Assembly (NCBI RefSeq): GCF_004331735.1
Contig: NZ_SJSO01000008.1
Span: forward strand, 124,001-188,000
Source of the DNA: Pedobacter psychrodurus
GTDB taxonomy: Bacteria; Bacteroidota; Bacteroidia; Sphingobacteriales; Sphingobacteriaceae
Length of the DNA: 64,000 nt
Direction of reading: 5' to 3'
Under the pieces are notes generated by a model, which ran no database searches, was not told the DNA's origin, and worked only from the letters and a program-made list of their open reading frames with translations. Shown in pieces: positions 8,580 through 17,555 of this stretch (the stretch's first letter is position 1; each line of letters opens with the position of its first letter). Both the position numbers and the translations under genes were made by a program.

Positions 8580-10280
8580 ATGAATTTAAATACAAATTTA
8601 AAAGCAGAAAATACTTACGATGCTATTGTTATAGGATCGGGGATTAGTGGCGGCTGGGCTGCAAAAGAACTTACCGAGAAGGGTTTACGCGTGTTGATGC
8701 TCGAAAGGGGAATGAACATTGAGCACATTACCGGTTACGAAACCGCAATGAAAAATCCTTGGGATTTTAAACATGCCGGAAAACTTACCGAAGAGCAAAA
8801 ACGTACCCACCCCGTACAAAAAAGAGATTACCCATACCAGGAAGCAAACGAAAAATGGTGGGTAAACGATTTAGAATGTCCATATACCGAAGATAAACGT
8901 TTTGATTGGTACCGCGGTTTCCACGTTGGTGGTAAATCTTTAATGTGGGGTCGCCAAAGTTATCGTTTTAGCGATCATAACTTTGAGGATAACAAAAAGG
9001 ATGGCCATGGAAATGATTGGCCAATTCGGTACGCCGAACTTTCTCCTTGGTATGATTATGCAGAACGATTTGCTGGAATTAGTGGTTCAAAAGAAAATTG
9101 GCCAACCTGTCCAGATGGTGAATTTCTACCCCCAATGGATTTAAACATTGTAGAAAAATCGGTAAAGGCCCGCGTTGAAGAGCATTATAAAAAAGAACGT
9201 ATCATTATGATTGGCCGTGTTGCCAATCTTACTGTTCCACATAAAGGCCGTGGCAATTGCCAGTACAGGAACTTATGTAGCCGCGGTTGTCCTTTTGGCG
9301 CTTATTTCAGTACGCAGTCTTCTACCCTACCTGCGGCGATGGCAACAAAAAGATTAACGGTTAGACCATACTCAATCGTAAATCATATCATTTACGATAA
9401 AGACACCAAAAAAGCAAAAGGTGTAATGGTAATTGATGCTGAAACCAACAAAACGATGGAATTTTATGCTAAAATCGTTTTTGTAAACGGTTCAACTTTA
9501 GGCTCAACTTTCGTTTTATTAAACTCAACTTCTGAGGCTCATCCAAATGGATTGGGTAATGGAAGTGGTCAGCTAGGCCATAACCTAATGGATCATCATT
9601 TCCGTTGTGGAGCAAATGGAGAAGCAGAGGGCTTTGAAGATAAATATACTTATGGTCGTCGTGCAAACGGAATTTACGTACCAAGATATCAAAACATCGG
9701 CAACGATAAACGCGATTATTTGCGTGGTTTCGGTTATCAGGGCGGCGCAAGCAGAAGCAATTGGCAAAATGATGTTGCCGAGTTATCATTTGGTGCAGAT
9801 CTGAAACAAAAAATGACTACCCCAGGAAAATGGACCATGGGATTAGGCGGTTTTGGAGAAATGTTACCTTATTATGAAAACAAGGTTTACATAGATAAAA
9901 CCAAAAAAGATAAATGGGGACAGCCTGTATTGGCAATTGATTGCGAATACAAAGAAAATGAGAAAAAAATGCGTGTGGATATGATGAACGATGCTGCCGA
10001 AATGTTAGAAAAAGCAGGCTTGAAAAACATCAAAACATTTGACAATGGCTGTTATCCAGGCATGGCCATCCATGAACAAGGAACGGCAAGAATGGGTAAC
10101 GATCCAAAAACTTCGGTACTGAACAAATGGAACCAGATGCACGAAGTAAATAACGTTTTCGTAACTGATGGATCTTGTATGCCATCAATTGCTTGCCAAA
10201 ACCCATCGTTGACGTTTATGGCTTTAACTGCCCGTGCTTGCGATTACGCTGTAAAAGAATTAAAGAAAAAGAACATCTAG
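8580..10280 (+). CDS. GMC-family FAD dehydrogenase, probable glycoside 3-dehydrogenase catalytic subunit
   Basis: 566 residues. FAD motif GSGISGGWAAKEL lies at residues 19-31; HEQGTARMG supplies the catalytic His of GMC enzymes and NPSLTFMAL the C-terminal signature. There is no signal peptide. GNCQYRNLCSRGCPFGA gives three cysteines spaced C-x5-C-x3-C (C227, C233, C237), resembling the Fe-S ligands in FAD-dependent glucose and fructose dehydrogenases that pass electrons to a cytochrome c. With the Tat subunit upstream and a cytochrome c in the cluster, I infer a periplasmic sugar dehydrogenase. Oxidation at C3 of glucosides is suggested by the DUF1080 and isomerase neighbours. Substrate unproven. 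Confidence 0.88.
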   Translation: MNLNTNLKAENTYDAIVIGSGISGGWAAKELTEKGLRVLMLERGMNIEHITGYETAMKNPWDFKHAGKLTEEQKRTHPVQKRDYPYQEANEKWWVNDLECPYTEDKRFDWYRGFHVGGKSLMWGRQSYRFSDHNFEDNKKDGHGNDWPIRYAELSPWYDYAERFAGISGSKENWPTCPDGEFLPPMDLNIVEKSVKARVEEHYKKERIIMIGRVANLTVPHKGRGNCQYRNLCSRGCPFGAYFSTQSSTLPAAMATKRLTVRPYSIVNHIIYDKDTKKAKGVMVIDAETNKTMEFYAKIVFVNGSTLGSTFVLLNSTSEAHPNGLGNGSGQLGHNLMDHHFRCGANGEAEGFEDKYTYGRRANGIYVPRYQNIGNDKRDYLRGFGYQGGASRSNWQNDVAELSFGADLKQKMTTPGKWTMGLGGFGEMLPYYENKVYIDKTKKDKWGQPVLAIDCEYKENEKKMRVDMMNDAAEMLEKAGLKNIKTFDNGCYPGMAIHEQGTARMGNDPKTSVLNKWNQMHEVNNVFVTDGSCMPSIACQNPSLTFMALTARACDYAVKELKKKNI

Positions 10281-10283
10281 ACA

Positions 10284-10357
10284 AGGTAAAAGGTGTAGGG
10301 TTTAAGGTATAAGGGAAATCGCCCTAAGCCTTACACCTTACACCTCACGCCTTTTAC
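10284..10357. repeat. Hairpin-forming repeat inside the sugar cluster
   Basis: Arms GTAAAAGG (10286-10293) and CCTTTTAC (10350-10357) enclose a second pair, AGGTGTAGGGTTTAAGG against CCTTACACCTTACACCT. It belongs to the AAGGTnnAAGGnGTAAGG word family seen in other gaps of this window. It sits between the GMC gene and the next cistron and could alter mRNA stability or readthrough. Confidence 0.7.
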
Positions 10358-10361
10358 AAAA

Positions 10362-11519
10362 ATGAAAAGAAAATTAAGAATGGGCATGATAGGCGGTGGA
10401 AAAGACGCTTTTATCGGTGCCGTACACCGTTTGGCTGCCAATATGGATGGCCTTATTGAATTATCTGCCGGAGCTTTAAGTGTAAATCCTGAAATTGGCT
10501 ACGAATCTGGAAAACTCCTTTTTCTTCCAGATAACAGAATTTACACCAATTACGAAGAAATGCTGACCAAGGAAAGTGAATTGCCAGCAGATGAAAGAAT
10601 CGACTTTGTAACTATCGTTACCCCAAACTTTGCCCACTTTGCTCCTGCAATGATGGCTCTTGATAAAGGTTTTAACGTGGTGATTGAAAAACCAATGACT
10701 TTAACTTTAGAAGAAGCAAAACAGCTTAAAGCGAAAGTAGAAGAAACGGGTTTAACACTGTGTTTAACGCACACATACTCTGGTTACCCAATGGTTAAAC
10801 AGGCCAAGCAAATGGTTAGCGAAGGTGCTTTGGGTGCAATCAGAAAAATTATAGTTGAATATCCTCAAGGCTGGTTAAGCACCCTTTCAGAACGCGAAGG
10901 AAATGCACAAGCTGCTTGGCGCACTGACCCATCTAAAACTGGGAAAAGCGGAAGCATGGGTGATATTGGTACACATGCCGCACACTTAGCAGAATATATT
11001 TCTGGTTTAAAAATCACTAAAATCTGTGCCGACTTAAGCATTGTTGTTCCAGGTAGAGCTATTGATGATGATGGAAACGTATTGTTAAAATTCGATAATG
11101 GTGCCAACGGTGTTCTTGTAGCATCGCAAATTGCAGCCGGAGAAGAAAATGCATTGAAAATTAAAGTTTATGGCGAAAAAGGTGGCATGGAATGGCACCA
11201 AATGGAACCTAATACTTTAATTGTAAAATGGTTAAATGCACCTGCTCAGATTTACAGAACAGGCAATAGTTATATGGGTAGTTTCGCTCAGCACAATACC
11301 CGTACGCCAGGCGGCCACCCAGAAGGTTACTTAGAAGCATTTGCAAATATTTATAAAAACTTTGCATTAACAGTAGATGCGAAGTTGAATAACGAACAAC
11401 CTACTGCTGCCATGTTAGACTTTCCAAGTACTGAAGATGGAATTAGAGGAATGGCGTTTATAGAAAACGTAGTGACCTCTAGCCAATCAGATCAAAAGTG
11501 GTTAGATTATAAATTATAA
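10362..11519 (+). CDS. Gfo/Idh/MocA oxidoreductase, cytoplasmic
   Basis: 385 residues without a signal peptide. The N-terminal Rossmann domain has MGMIGGGKDAFIGAVHR and the family EKPMTL motif (Lys proposed catalytic); the C-terminal half has the Gfo/Idh/MocA substrate domain with GDIGTHAAHLAEY, where His is expected in the active site. It should use NAD(P)(H) on a sugar or keto-sugar. In related Bacteroides 3-keto-glycoside loci, as I recall them, proteins of this type interconvert 3-keto-sugars and parent sugars. Here reduction of an imported 3-keto-sugar is the likely direction, by inference. It is 9 bases upstream of the TIM-barrel gene and probably translated with it. Confidence 0.88.
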   Translation: MKRKLRMGMIGGGKDAFIGAVHRLAANMDGLIELSAGALSVNPEIGYESGKLLFLPDNRIYTNYEEMLTKESELPADERIDFVTIVTPNFAHFAPAMMALDKGFNVVIEKPMTLTLEEAKQLKAKVEETGLTLCLTHTYSGYPMVKQAKQMVSEGALGAIRKIIVEYPQGWLSTLSEREGNAQAAWRTDPSKTGKSGSMGDIGTHAAHLAEYISGLKITKICADLSIVVPGRAIDDDGNVLLKFDNGANGVLVASQIAAGEENALKIKVYGEKGGMEWHQMEPNTLIVKWLNAPAQIYRTGNSYMGSFAQHNTRTPGGHPEGYLEAFANIYKNFALTVDAKLNNEQPTAAMLDFPSTEDGIRGMAFIENVVTSSQSDQKWLDYKL

Positions 11520-11528
11520 CAATCAAGC

Positions 11529-12581
11529 ATGACAACGATAAAAGGACCAGCAGTATTTTTAGCACAATTTATAAGCGATGAAGCCCCATTTAACTCTCTT
11601 GACAGCATTTGTAAATGGGCAGCGGGATTAGGTTTTAAAGGTATCCAGATGCCAACCTTGGATACAAGATTTATCGATCTTCAAAAGGCTGCTGAAAGCA
11701 AAACCTATGCTGATGAACTGAAAGGAAAAATCGCTTCTTATGGTTTAGAAATTACTGAACTTTCTACACACTTACAAGGTCAATTGGTTGCGGTACACCC
11801 TGCTTACGACGATCTCTTTGATGCCTTTGCACCAAAAGAAGTACACAAAAACCCAAAAGCAAGAACAGAATGGGCTGTGCAACAAATGAAATATGCTGCT
11901 AAAGCCTCTCAAAACTTAGGTTTAAATGCACATGCTACATTTAGTGGTTCATTATTGTGGCAATATTTCCACCCCTGGCCACAACGCCCAGCCGGATTGG
12001 TTGAAGAAGGTTTTGCAGAATTGGCAAAACGCTGGACCCCCATCTTAAACGAATTCGACCAATGTGGCGTTGATGTTTGCTACGAAATACACCCAGGCGA
12101 AGATTTATTTGATGGCGAAACATACGAAATGTTCCTCGCTGCAGTAAATAATCATCCTCGGGCATGCTTATTGTATGATCCATCACACTTTGTACTGCAA
12201 CAATTGGATTACATTCAATACATCGATTTTTACCATGAACGCATTAAAGCATTCCACGTTAAAGATGCAGAATTTAACCCTACAGGCAAACAAGGTACTT
12301 TTGGTGGATACCAGAGTTGGGCAAACCGTGCTGGTCGTTACCGCTCACCAGGTGATGGACAGGTTGACTTTAAAACCATTTTTAGTAAATTGGCACAATA
12401 TGATTTTAAAGGTTGGGCCGTTATGGAATGGGAATGCTGTATCAAAAACCAGCAAGATGGTGCCCGTGAAGGTGCAGAATTTATAAAAAAGAATATCATT
12501 AATGTAACCGATAAAGCATTCGACGATTTTGCAGCATCGGGTAGTGATAGCGCTTTCAATAAAAGAATATTAGGATTATAA
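11529..12581 (+). CDS. Sugar phosphate isomerase/epimerase family TIM barrel, cytoplasmic
   Basis: 350 residues, no signal peptide. It is an AP-endonuclease-type TIM barrel with metal-site motifs in order: CYEIHPGED, LLYDPSHF, AFHVKDAEF and VMEWE, matching the Glu-Asp-His-Glu divalent metal site of the family. It is longer than the three exported paralogue-like barrels downstream (about 290 residues), with extra sequence around FHPWPQRPAGLVEEGF. Paired with the Gfo/Idh/MocA gene 9 bases upstream, it probably isomerises, epimerises or eliminates across a keto-sugar in the cytoplasm. Exact reaction unknown. Confidence 0.87.
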   Translation: MTTIKGPAVFLAQFISDEAPFNSLDSICKWAAGLGFKGIQMPTLDTRFIDLQKAAESKTYADELKGKIASYGLEITELSTHLQGQLVAVHPAYDDLFDAFAPKEVHKNPKARTEWAVQQMKYAAKASQNLGLNAHATFSGSLLWQYFHPWPQRPAGLVEEGFAELAKRWTPILNEFDQCGVDVCYEIHPGEDLFDGETYEMFLAAVNNHPRACLLYDPSHFVLQQLDYIQYIDFYHERIKAFHVKDAEFNPTGKQGTFGGYQSWANRAGRYRSPGDGQVDFKTIFSKLAQYDFKGWAVMEWECCIKNQQDGAREGAEFIKKNIINVTDKAFDDFAASGSDSAFNKRILGL

Positions 12582-12604
12582 CAATAACAACACACACACA
12601 ACAA

Positions 12605-12991
12605 ATGAAAAAAACATTTTTAATTTTAGGCGCTGTAGTCATTTTTATGGCGTCGTTTTCAAAAGCAGATTTAACGAGAGAGAAAACGGTAGTTGCAACG
12701 GCAACAGTTGCCAATCACGCTGCCCTTCAATCAAATCCAGGAGAAAAACTGATCAACAAATCAGACTGCCTAGGTTGTCACAACAAGACCAACAAAATTA
12801 TTGGCCCTGCATATGTGGAAATTGCAAAAAAATATCCGGCTACCGAGAAAAACATCAACATGTTAGCTGATAAGATTATTAAAGGTGGAACCGGAGTTTG
12901 GGGCAATATGCCGATGACCGCTCACGCTACACTTAAAAAAGATGATGCAAAATTAATGGTAAAGTATATATTATCTTTAAAGAAAAAATAA
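12605..12991 (+). CDS. Periplasmic c-type cytochrome, single heme
   Basis: 128 residues with a Sec signal (hydrophobic stretch 4-18). Heme site CLGCH (C55, C58, H59) is followed by NKTNKIIGPAYVEIAKKY, and GVWGNMPMTAH supplies the Met axial ligand expected in class I cytochromes c. Cytochromes of this short form are usual partners of FAD sugar dehydrogenases, taking electrons from the GMC subunit and delivering them to the respiratory chain. Its place inside the cluster, 23 bases after the isomerase, supports that job. Confidence 0.9.
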   Translation: MKKTFLILGAVVIFMASFSKADLTREKTVVATATVANHAALQSNPGEKLINKSDCLGCHNKTNKIIGPAYVEIAKKYPATEKNINMLADKIIKGGTGVWGNMPMTAHATLKKDDAKLMVKYILSLKKK

Positions 12992-13021
12992 TCGAACCCA
13001 GTTAGCAAATCGATTTACTAT

Positions 13022-14479
13022 ATGAAAACAGAGCAAGAAAATAAAAACACGAGTAACCGCCGTGATTTTATTAAGACCACAGCTATTGCCGCTGCTGCAT
13101 TTATGATCGTGCCCCGCCACGTTTTAGGTGGACCTGGTTATTTAGCACCAAGCGATAGGTTATTGGTTGCCGGCATTGGTGTTGGCGGAAAAGGCCAAAG
13201 CGATTTAAGTATGTTTTACAAAAGCGGAAAAGCAGACATTGCTTTTTTATGCGATGTAGACGATCGCCGTGCAGCAAATAGTGTTAAAGCTTTCCCTAAA
13301 GCAAAATACTATAAAGATTGGCGCGAAATGTTAGATAAGGAACATAAAAATTTCGATGCAGTGTCTGTTTCTACTCCTGATCATAACCATGCCATCCAGG
13401 CTTTAGCAGCTATGCAATTGGGCAAACACGTTTATGTGCAAAAGCCTTTAACACATGATATTTATGAGGCGCGTATTCTAACCGCAGCAGCAAAAAAATA
13501 TAAGGTGGTAACCCAAATGGGAAATCAAGGTGCATCTAACGATGGTCCCCGCCAAATGAAAGAATGGTATGAAGCTGGTTTAATTGGCGATGTACATACT
13601 GTTTACGCATGGACTGATAGACCAGTTTGGCCGCAAGGCATTCCTCGCCCTACAAAAAAAGCCGAAATCCCGGCAGAATTAGATTGGAACTTATGGTTAG
13701 GTACTGCACCTGAAAAAGATTTTATAGATAAATTGGTTCCTTTTAACTGGCGTGGCTGGTGGGATTATGGCACTGGTGCCTTGGGCGATATGGGCTGTCA
13801 TTTAATCGAAGCTCCATTTAGCGTATTAAATTTAAAATATGCAAAAGAAGTAGAGGCAAGTGTAGGCTCTGTTTATGTAGATGAATTTAAACGCGGTTAT
13901 TTCCCTGAAAGCTGTCCTCCATCAAGTCATGTTACCTTAAAATTCCCCAAAACAAATAAAACCAAAGGTGATGTTACCTTACACTGGATGGACGGTGGTA
14001 TTCAACCAGAACGCCCTGAAGAATTAGAAGCAAACGAAACTTTTGGCGATGGTGGTAATGGTACCTTGTTTATAGGAACTAAAGGTAAAATGATGTCTGA
14101 AACTTATAGCGCAAACCCGAAATTATTGCCTTTAAGTAAAAACAAGGACATTAAGGTTGCACCAAAATACACTCGCGTACCAGATGGCGCAAATGGGCAC
14201 TATAAACAATGGGTTGAAGCTGCAATTGCGGGTTATGGCAAGCAAGAAGTAAGTTCGCCTTTCGAAATTGCTGGTCCACTAACAGAAGCTTTACTGATGG
14301 CGAATTTGGCAATCAGAAGTTTCGATATCCAAAAAACGGTAAACGGTAAGATTACTTACCCAGGCAGGTACACTAAAATGCTTTGGGATAACGACAATAT
14401 GAAAGTTACCAATTTTGACGAAGCAAACCAGTTTGTAAAACGCGAGTATCGTAAAGGCTGGAATAATTTAACGCTTTAA
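13022..14479 (+). CDS. Tat-exported Gfo/Idh/MocA oxidoreductase
   Basis: 485 residues. The N-terminus has NRRDFIKTTAIAAAAFMIVP, a twin-arginine signal, so this enzyme is probably folded with its cofactor in the cytoplasm and exported. The Rossmann motif AGIGVGGKGQSDL and QKPLTHDIYEA (KP motif with Gln in place of Glu) follow, then GDMGCHLIEAPF. Exported members of this family exist widely in Bacteroidota; some retain bound NAD(H) and catalyse redox-neutral chemistry such as glycoside hydrolysis (GH109-like). A role in acting on glycosides in the periplasm is therefore possible. Reaction not established. Confidence 0.88.
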   Translation: MKTEQENKNTSNRRDFIKTTAIAAAAFMIVPRHVLGGPGYLAPSDRLLVAGIGVGGKGQSDLSMFYKSGKADIAFLCDVDDRRAANSVKAFPKAKYYKDWREMLDKEHKNFDAVSVSTPDHNHAIQALAAMQLGKHVYVQKPLTHDIYEARILTAAAKKYKVVTQMGNQGASNDGPRQMKEWYEAGLIGDVHTVYAWTDRPVWPQGIPRPTKKAEIPAELDWNLWLGTAPEKDFIDKLVPFNWRGWWDYGTGALGDMGCHLIEAPFSVLNLKYAKEVEASVGSVYVDEFKRGYFPESCPPSSHVTLKFPKTNKTKGDVTLHWMDGGIQPERPEELEANETFGDGGNGTLFIGTKGKMMSETYSANPKLLPLSKNKDIKVAPKYTRVPDGANGHYKQWVEAAIAGYGKQEVSSPFEIAGPLTEALLMANLAIRSFDIQKTVNGKITYPGRYTKMLWDNDNMKVTNFDEANQFVKREYRKGWNNLTL

Positions 14480-14493
14480 TTAATAAGTATATT

Positions 14494-14587
14494 CGTCATT
14501 GCGAGGTACGAAGCAATCCTAAAACGGGCAAAAGGTTTAATCTATCTTTTATCTAACATTCAGACTGCTTCGTACCTCGCAGTGACG
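14494..14587. repeat. Long inverted repeat between cluster genes
   Basis: Arm 14494-14518 begins CGTCATTGCGAGGTACGAAG, and arm 14562-14587 reads AGACTGCTTCGTACCTCGCA then GTGACG. They pair over about 25 bp with two or three mismatches around a 43-base loop. Repeats of this CGTCATTGCGAGG type are dispersed in many bacterial genomes. It lies between the exported oxidoreductase and DUF1080. Confidence 0.8.
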
Positions 14588-14601
14588 ACAATTAAAAAAA
14601 C

Positions 14602-15282
14602 ATGAAAAAAATCTTTCTTTCAGCTTGCATCTTGTTAAGCTTAACACAAATATCTAAAGCTCAAAAGGGCTTTAAACCACTCTTTGATGGTAAAACAACA
14701 ACGGGTTGGCATACTTATAATAAAACTACAGTGGGTAGTGCCTGGCAGGTTCAGGATGGCGCGCTGCATTTAGATTTAGCTACCAAAGGTAAAGATGGTG
14801 GCGGCGATTTAGTTACCGATAAAGAATACGGCAATTTCCATTTAAAATATGAGTGGAAAGTGGCTCCTAAAGCAAATAGTGGTTTAATTTTTTATGTTCA
14901 CGAAGAACCTAAATTCCATGCTACCTATTCTACAGGTTTAGAAATGCAGGTTATTGATAATGATGGCCACCCAGACGGAAAAATCACTAAACACCGTGCC
15001 GGCGATTTGTACGATCTGGTAAAAAGTTCATCAGAACCTGTTAAAGCTGTTGGCGAATGGAATAAAGCAGAAATCATTAGCAAAAAGGGCAAATTAACAT
15101 TAATTTTAAACGGTGCTGAAGTGGTAAAAACTACCCTTTGGGATGATAACTGGAAAAAGATTGTTGCAGGTAGCAAATTTGCAACATGGGAAAACTGGGG
15201 ATCTTTTAAAACCGGCAAAATTGCCTTACAAGATCACGGAGATGAAGTTTGGTACAAAAACATCTCTATTAAAGAACTATAA
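14602..15282 (+). CDS. DUF1080 (3-keto-disaccharide hydrolase family) secreted protein
   Basis: 226 residues with a Sec signal (cut near ISKA). GFKPLFDGKTTTGWHTY is the classic DUF1080/PF06439 opening and the rest is the family's jelly-roll: GDLVTDKEYGNFHLKYEWKV, NSGLIFYVHE, TGLEMQVIDNDGH, KITKHRAGDLYDL and GKIALQDHGDEVWYKNI. The family is now associated with cleavage of 3-keto-glycosides, so this protein is the main reason for reading the cluster as a C3-oxidation route. It should act in the periplasm on the product of the GMC dehydrogenase. The catalytic residue assignment is not made here. Confidence 0.9.
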   Translation: MKKIFLSACILLSLTQISKAQKGFKPLFDGKTTTGWHTYNKTTVGSAWQVQDGALHLDLATKGKDGGGDLVTDKEYGNFHLKYEWKVAPKANSGLIFYVHEEPKFHATYSTGLEMQVIDNDGHPDGKITKHRAGDLYDLVKSSSEPVKAVGEWNKAEIISKKGKLTLILNGAEVVKTTLWDDNWKKIVAGSKFATWENWGSFKTGKIALQDHGDEVWYKNISIKEL

Positions 15283-15289
15283 CTGAGGT

Positions 15290-15425
15290 TGAAGGCGTAA
15301 GGTAGGAGGCTGAAGGTTTCCTTCCTTTCGCTTAACCAGACATTTAAGTTAAAAAGCGGGAAAGCATAAAGTTTATCCGCTTTCGCATTAACCTTACACC
15401 CTATACCTCTAACCTTAAACCTTAT
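15290..15425. repeat. Low-complexity hairpin region between DUF1080 and the permease
   Basis: Purine-rich words (GGTTGAAGGCGTAAGG) at the left and their pyrimidine complements (ACCTTACACC, ACCTCTAACC) at the right, with an internal hairpin AAGCGG (15353-15358) against CCGCTT. Same word family as 10284-10357. No gene. Confidence 0.6.
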
Positions 15426-15434
15426 ATAAACCAA

Positions 15435-16652
15435 ATGAATAGCACTACTCGCTTTAAACTCTCTGCCATGATGTTCCTGGAATTTTTTATCTGGGGCGCC
15501 TGGTTTGTAACCATGGGTACTTACCTAGGTAAAAATCTATTAGCAAACGATGTACAAATCGGCTCAGCCTATAGTACACAATCATTGGGCGCCATAATTG
15601 CGCCATTTATCATCGGATTAATTGCAGATAAATTTTTCTCTGCACAAAAAGTATTAGGTGTATTACATTTAGTTGGAGGGGCACTTTTATGGGTTGCAGG
15701 AACGTCTTTAAATTTTGACAGTTTTTTCCCATTCATTTTAGGATATATGATTGCTTACATGCCAACTTTAGCATTAGTGAACTCAATTTCGTTCAAACAA
15801 ATGAAAGATCCAGGGAAAGAATTTCCTTCAATCAGGGTATTCGGAACAATTGGATGGATTATTGCCGGATTGGTAATTGGATGGTTAAACTGGGAACAGA
15901 GCGGCAATTTAATATTTACGTTTAAAATGGCATCCGTTGCTTCAATCATTCTAGGATTGTTAAGTTTCTTTTTACCGGACACTCCTCCAGTTAAAAAAGG
16001 TGAAAAAACAACTTTTGGCGAGATCATTGGCTTAGATGCAATAGGCTTGTTAAAAAACAAATCATATCTATTATTCTTCTTAGCATCTGTTGCTATCTGT
16101 ATTCCACTAGCATTCTATTACAATTTTACCAATCCATTTCTTAATGAAGTTGGAATGAAGGGTGCAGCAGGAGTTCAATCATTAGGGCAAGTCTCTGAAA
16201 CCCTGTTTATGTTATTAATGCCTTTATTCTTTGCTCGGCTTGGTGTGAAAAAAATGCTTGCAATTGGTATGATTGCATGGGTAGTTCGTTACCTTTTCTT
16301 TGCATTTGGAAATGCAGATTCAAACTACTGGATGCTGATTGGTGGAATTGTTCTACATGGCATTTGCTATGACTTTTTCTTTGTTACCGGACAAATTTAC
16401 ACAGACAGATTAGCTGGAGAAAAATTCAAAAGTGCTGCTCAAGGTTTTATTACTTTGGCAACCTACGGTGTTGGTATGTTAATCGGCTCTATCATCTCAG
16501 GTATGGTAGTTAATAAATATGTTGTAGAAGGCGGCCATATTTGGCAAAGCATATGGATTATCCCAGCAGGTATAGCAGCATTAGTTGCGCTACTATTCTT
16601 ATTATTCTTCAGTGATAAAAATAAACCAGTTACTGAAACTAACACTATATAA
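15435..16652 (+). CDS. MFS permease, nucleoside:H+ symporter (NupG) family
   Basis: 405 residues, about 12 predicted membrane segments. The start MNSTTRFKLSAMMFLEFFIW followed by GAWFVTMGTYL is characteristic of the Nuc_H_symport family common in Bacteroidota. LIADKFFSAQK after segment 2 and SFKQMKDPGKEFPSIRVFGT between segments 4 and 5 are family-typical loops. Despite the nucleoside name, many members sit in sugar clusters. By context it should import the sugar or keto-sugar released in the periplasm. Two bases separate its stop from the next start, so they are cotranscribed. Confidence 0.87.
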   Translation: MNSTTRFKLSAMMFLEFFIWGAWFVTMGTYLGKNLLANDVQIGSAYSTQSLGAIIAPFIIGLIADKFFSAQKVLGVLHLVGGALLWVAGTSLNFDSFFPFILGYMIAYMPTLALVNSISFKQMKDPGKEFPSIRVFGTIGWIIAGLVIGWLNWEQSGNLIFTFKMASVASIILGLLSFFLPDTPPVKKGEKTTFGEIIGLDAIGLLKNKSYLLFFLASVAICIPLAFYYNFTNPFLNEVGMKGAAGVQSLGQVSETLFMLLMPLFFARLGVKKMLAIGMIAWVVRYLFFAFGNADSNYWMLIGGIVLHGICYDFFFVTGQIYTDRLAGEKFKSAAQGFITLATYGVGMLIGSIISGMVVNKYVVEGGHIWQSIWIIPAGIAALVALLFLLFFSDKNKPVTETNTI

Positions 16653-16654
16653 TT

Positions 16655-17545
16655 ATGTCTTCAAAACTGGATAGAAGAAATGCTTTAAAGAACATCATCG
16701 CAGGAACTGCTGCGATTGGTGTTTCTTCAGGATTTTCAGCATTAGCAATGGATAAATCAGAATCAGATCAGCCCCTAAGGCTGAAAGGAAATATTAATCA
16801 TGCCGTTTGCCGTTGGTGCTTTAGCAGCCTCGATGTAGAAACACTTTGTATTGAAGCTAAAAAAATTGGTATTAAAGGCATTGATTTAGTTGGACCAAAA
16901 GATTGGCCGACTTTAAAAAAACACGGCTTAGAATCTACCATGTGCAATGGCGCTGAGCTTAATTTAGTGGACGGTTTTAACGACGAAAAATTCCACGATA
17001 AGTTAATTCAAAACTACACGGCAATGATTCCGCTTGTTGCAGAAGCTGGATATAAATACTTAATCTGTTTTAGCGGAAACCGTCGCGGTAAAGATGACGA
17101 AACCGGTTGGAACAATTGCGTTAAAGGATTGAAACAATTAATGCCATTGGCCGAAAAACACAATGTGGTTCTGGTAATGGAGTTGTTAAACAGTAAGCTC
17201 AACCATAAAGATTATCAATGTGACAGAACCTCGTGGGGGGCTGAACTTTGTAAACGTTTAGGATCTGAAAACTTTAAGTTGTTATACGATATCTATCACA
17301 TGCAGATTGATGAAGGTGATGTGATCAGGAACATTAGGGATTACCACCAGTATATTGCGCATTACCATACAGCGGGTGTTCCAGGTAGAAATGAGATAGA
17401 CGATACTCAGGAACTATATTACCCTGCAATAATGAAAGCCATTGCCGAAACCGGCTTTAAAGGTTTCGTAGCACAAGAATTTATACCTAAAAACGCAGAT
17501 AAAATAGCCTCTTTAAAAAAGGCAGTTTCTATTTGCGACATCTAA
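16655..17545 (+). CDS. Tat-exported hydroxypyruvate isomerase-like TIM barrel
   Basis: 296 residues. DRRNALKNIIAGTAAIGVSS is a twin-arginine type signal. The mature part is a xylose isomerase-like TIM barrel of the hydroxypyruvate isomerase (Hyi) branch, with LVMELLNSKLNHKDYQCD, LLYDIYHMQIDEGDVIRNI, YIAHYHTAGVPGRNE and KGFVAQEFIP giving the Glu-Asp-His-Glu metal site. Cytoplasmic Hyi acts on hydroxypyruvate; an exported copy in a sugar cluster more likely acts on a keto-sugar. It is coupled to the permease (2-base gap) and followed after 10 bases by another exported barrel. Confidence 0.85.
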   Translation: MSSKLDRRNALKNIIAGTAAIGVSSGFSALAMDKSESDQPLRLKGNINHAVCRWCFSSLDVETLCIEAKKIGIKGIDLVGPKDWPTLKKHGLESTMCNGAELNLVDGFNDEKFHDKLIQNYTAMIPLVAEAGYKYLICFSGNRRGKDDETGWNNCVKGLKQLMPLAEKHNVVLVMELLNSKLNHKDYQCDRTSWGAELCKRLGSENFKLLYDIYHMQIDEGDVIRNIRDYHQYIAHYHTAGVPGRNEIDDTQELYYPAIMKAIAETGFKGFVAQEFIPKNADKIASLKKAVSICDI

Positions 17546-17555
17546 AAACACACCT

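Noticed and set aside
14494-14587. tRNA or small RNA gene
   Set aside because: A simple long hairpin without cloverleaf features; matches a dispersed palindrome type.
16655-17545. Simple cytoplasmic hydroxypyruvate isomerase (glyoxylate metabolism)
   Set aside because: Twin-arginine type leader and sugar-cluster context argue against it, and no glyoxylate genes are nearby.
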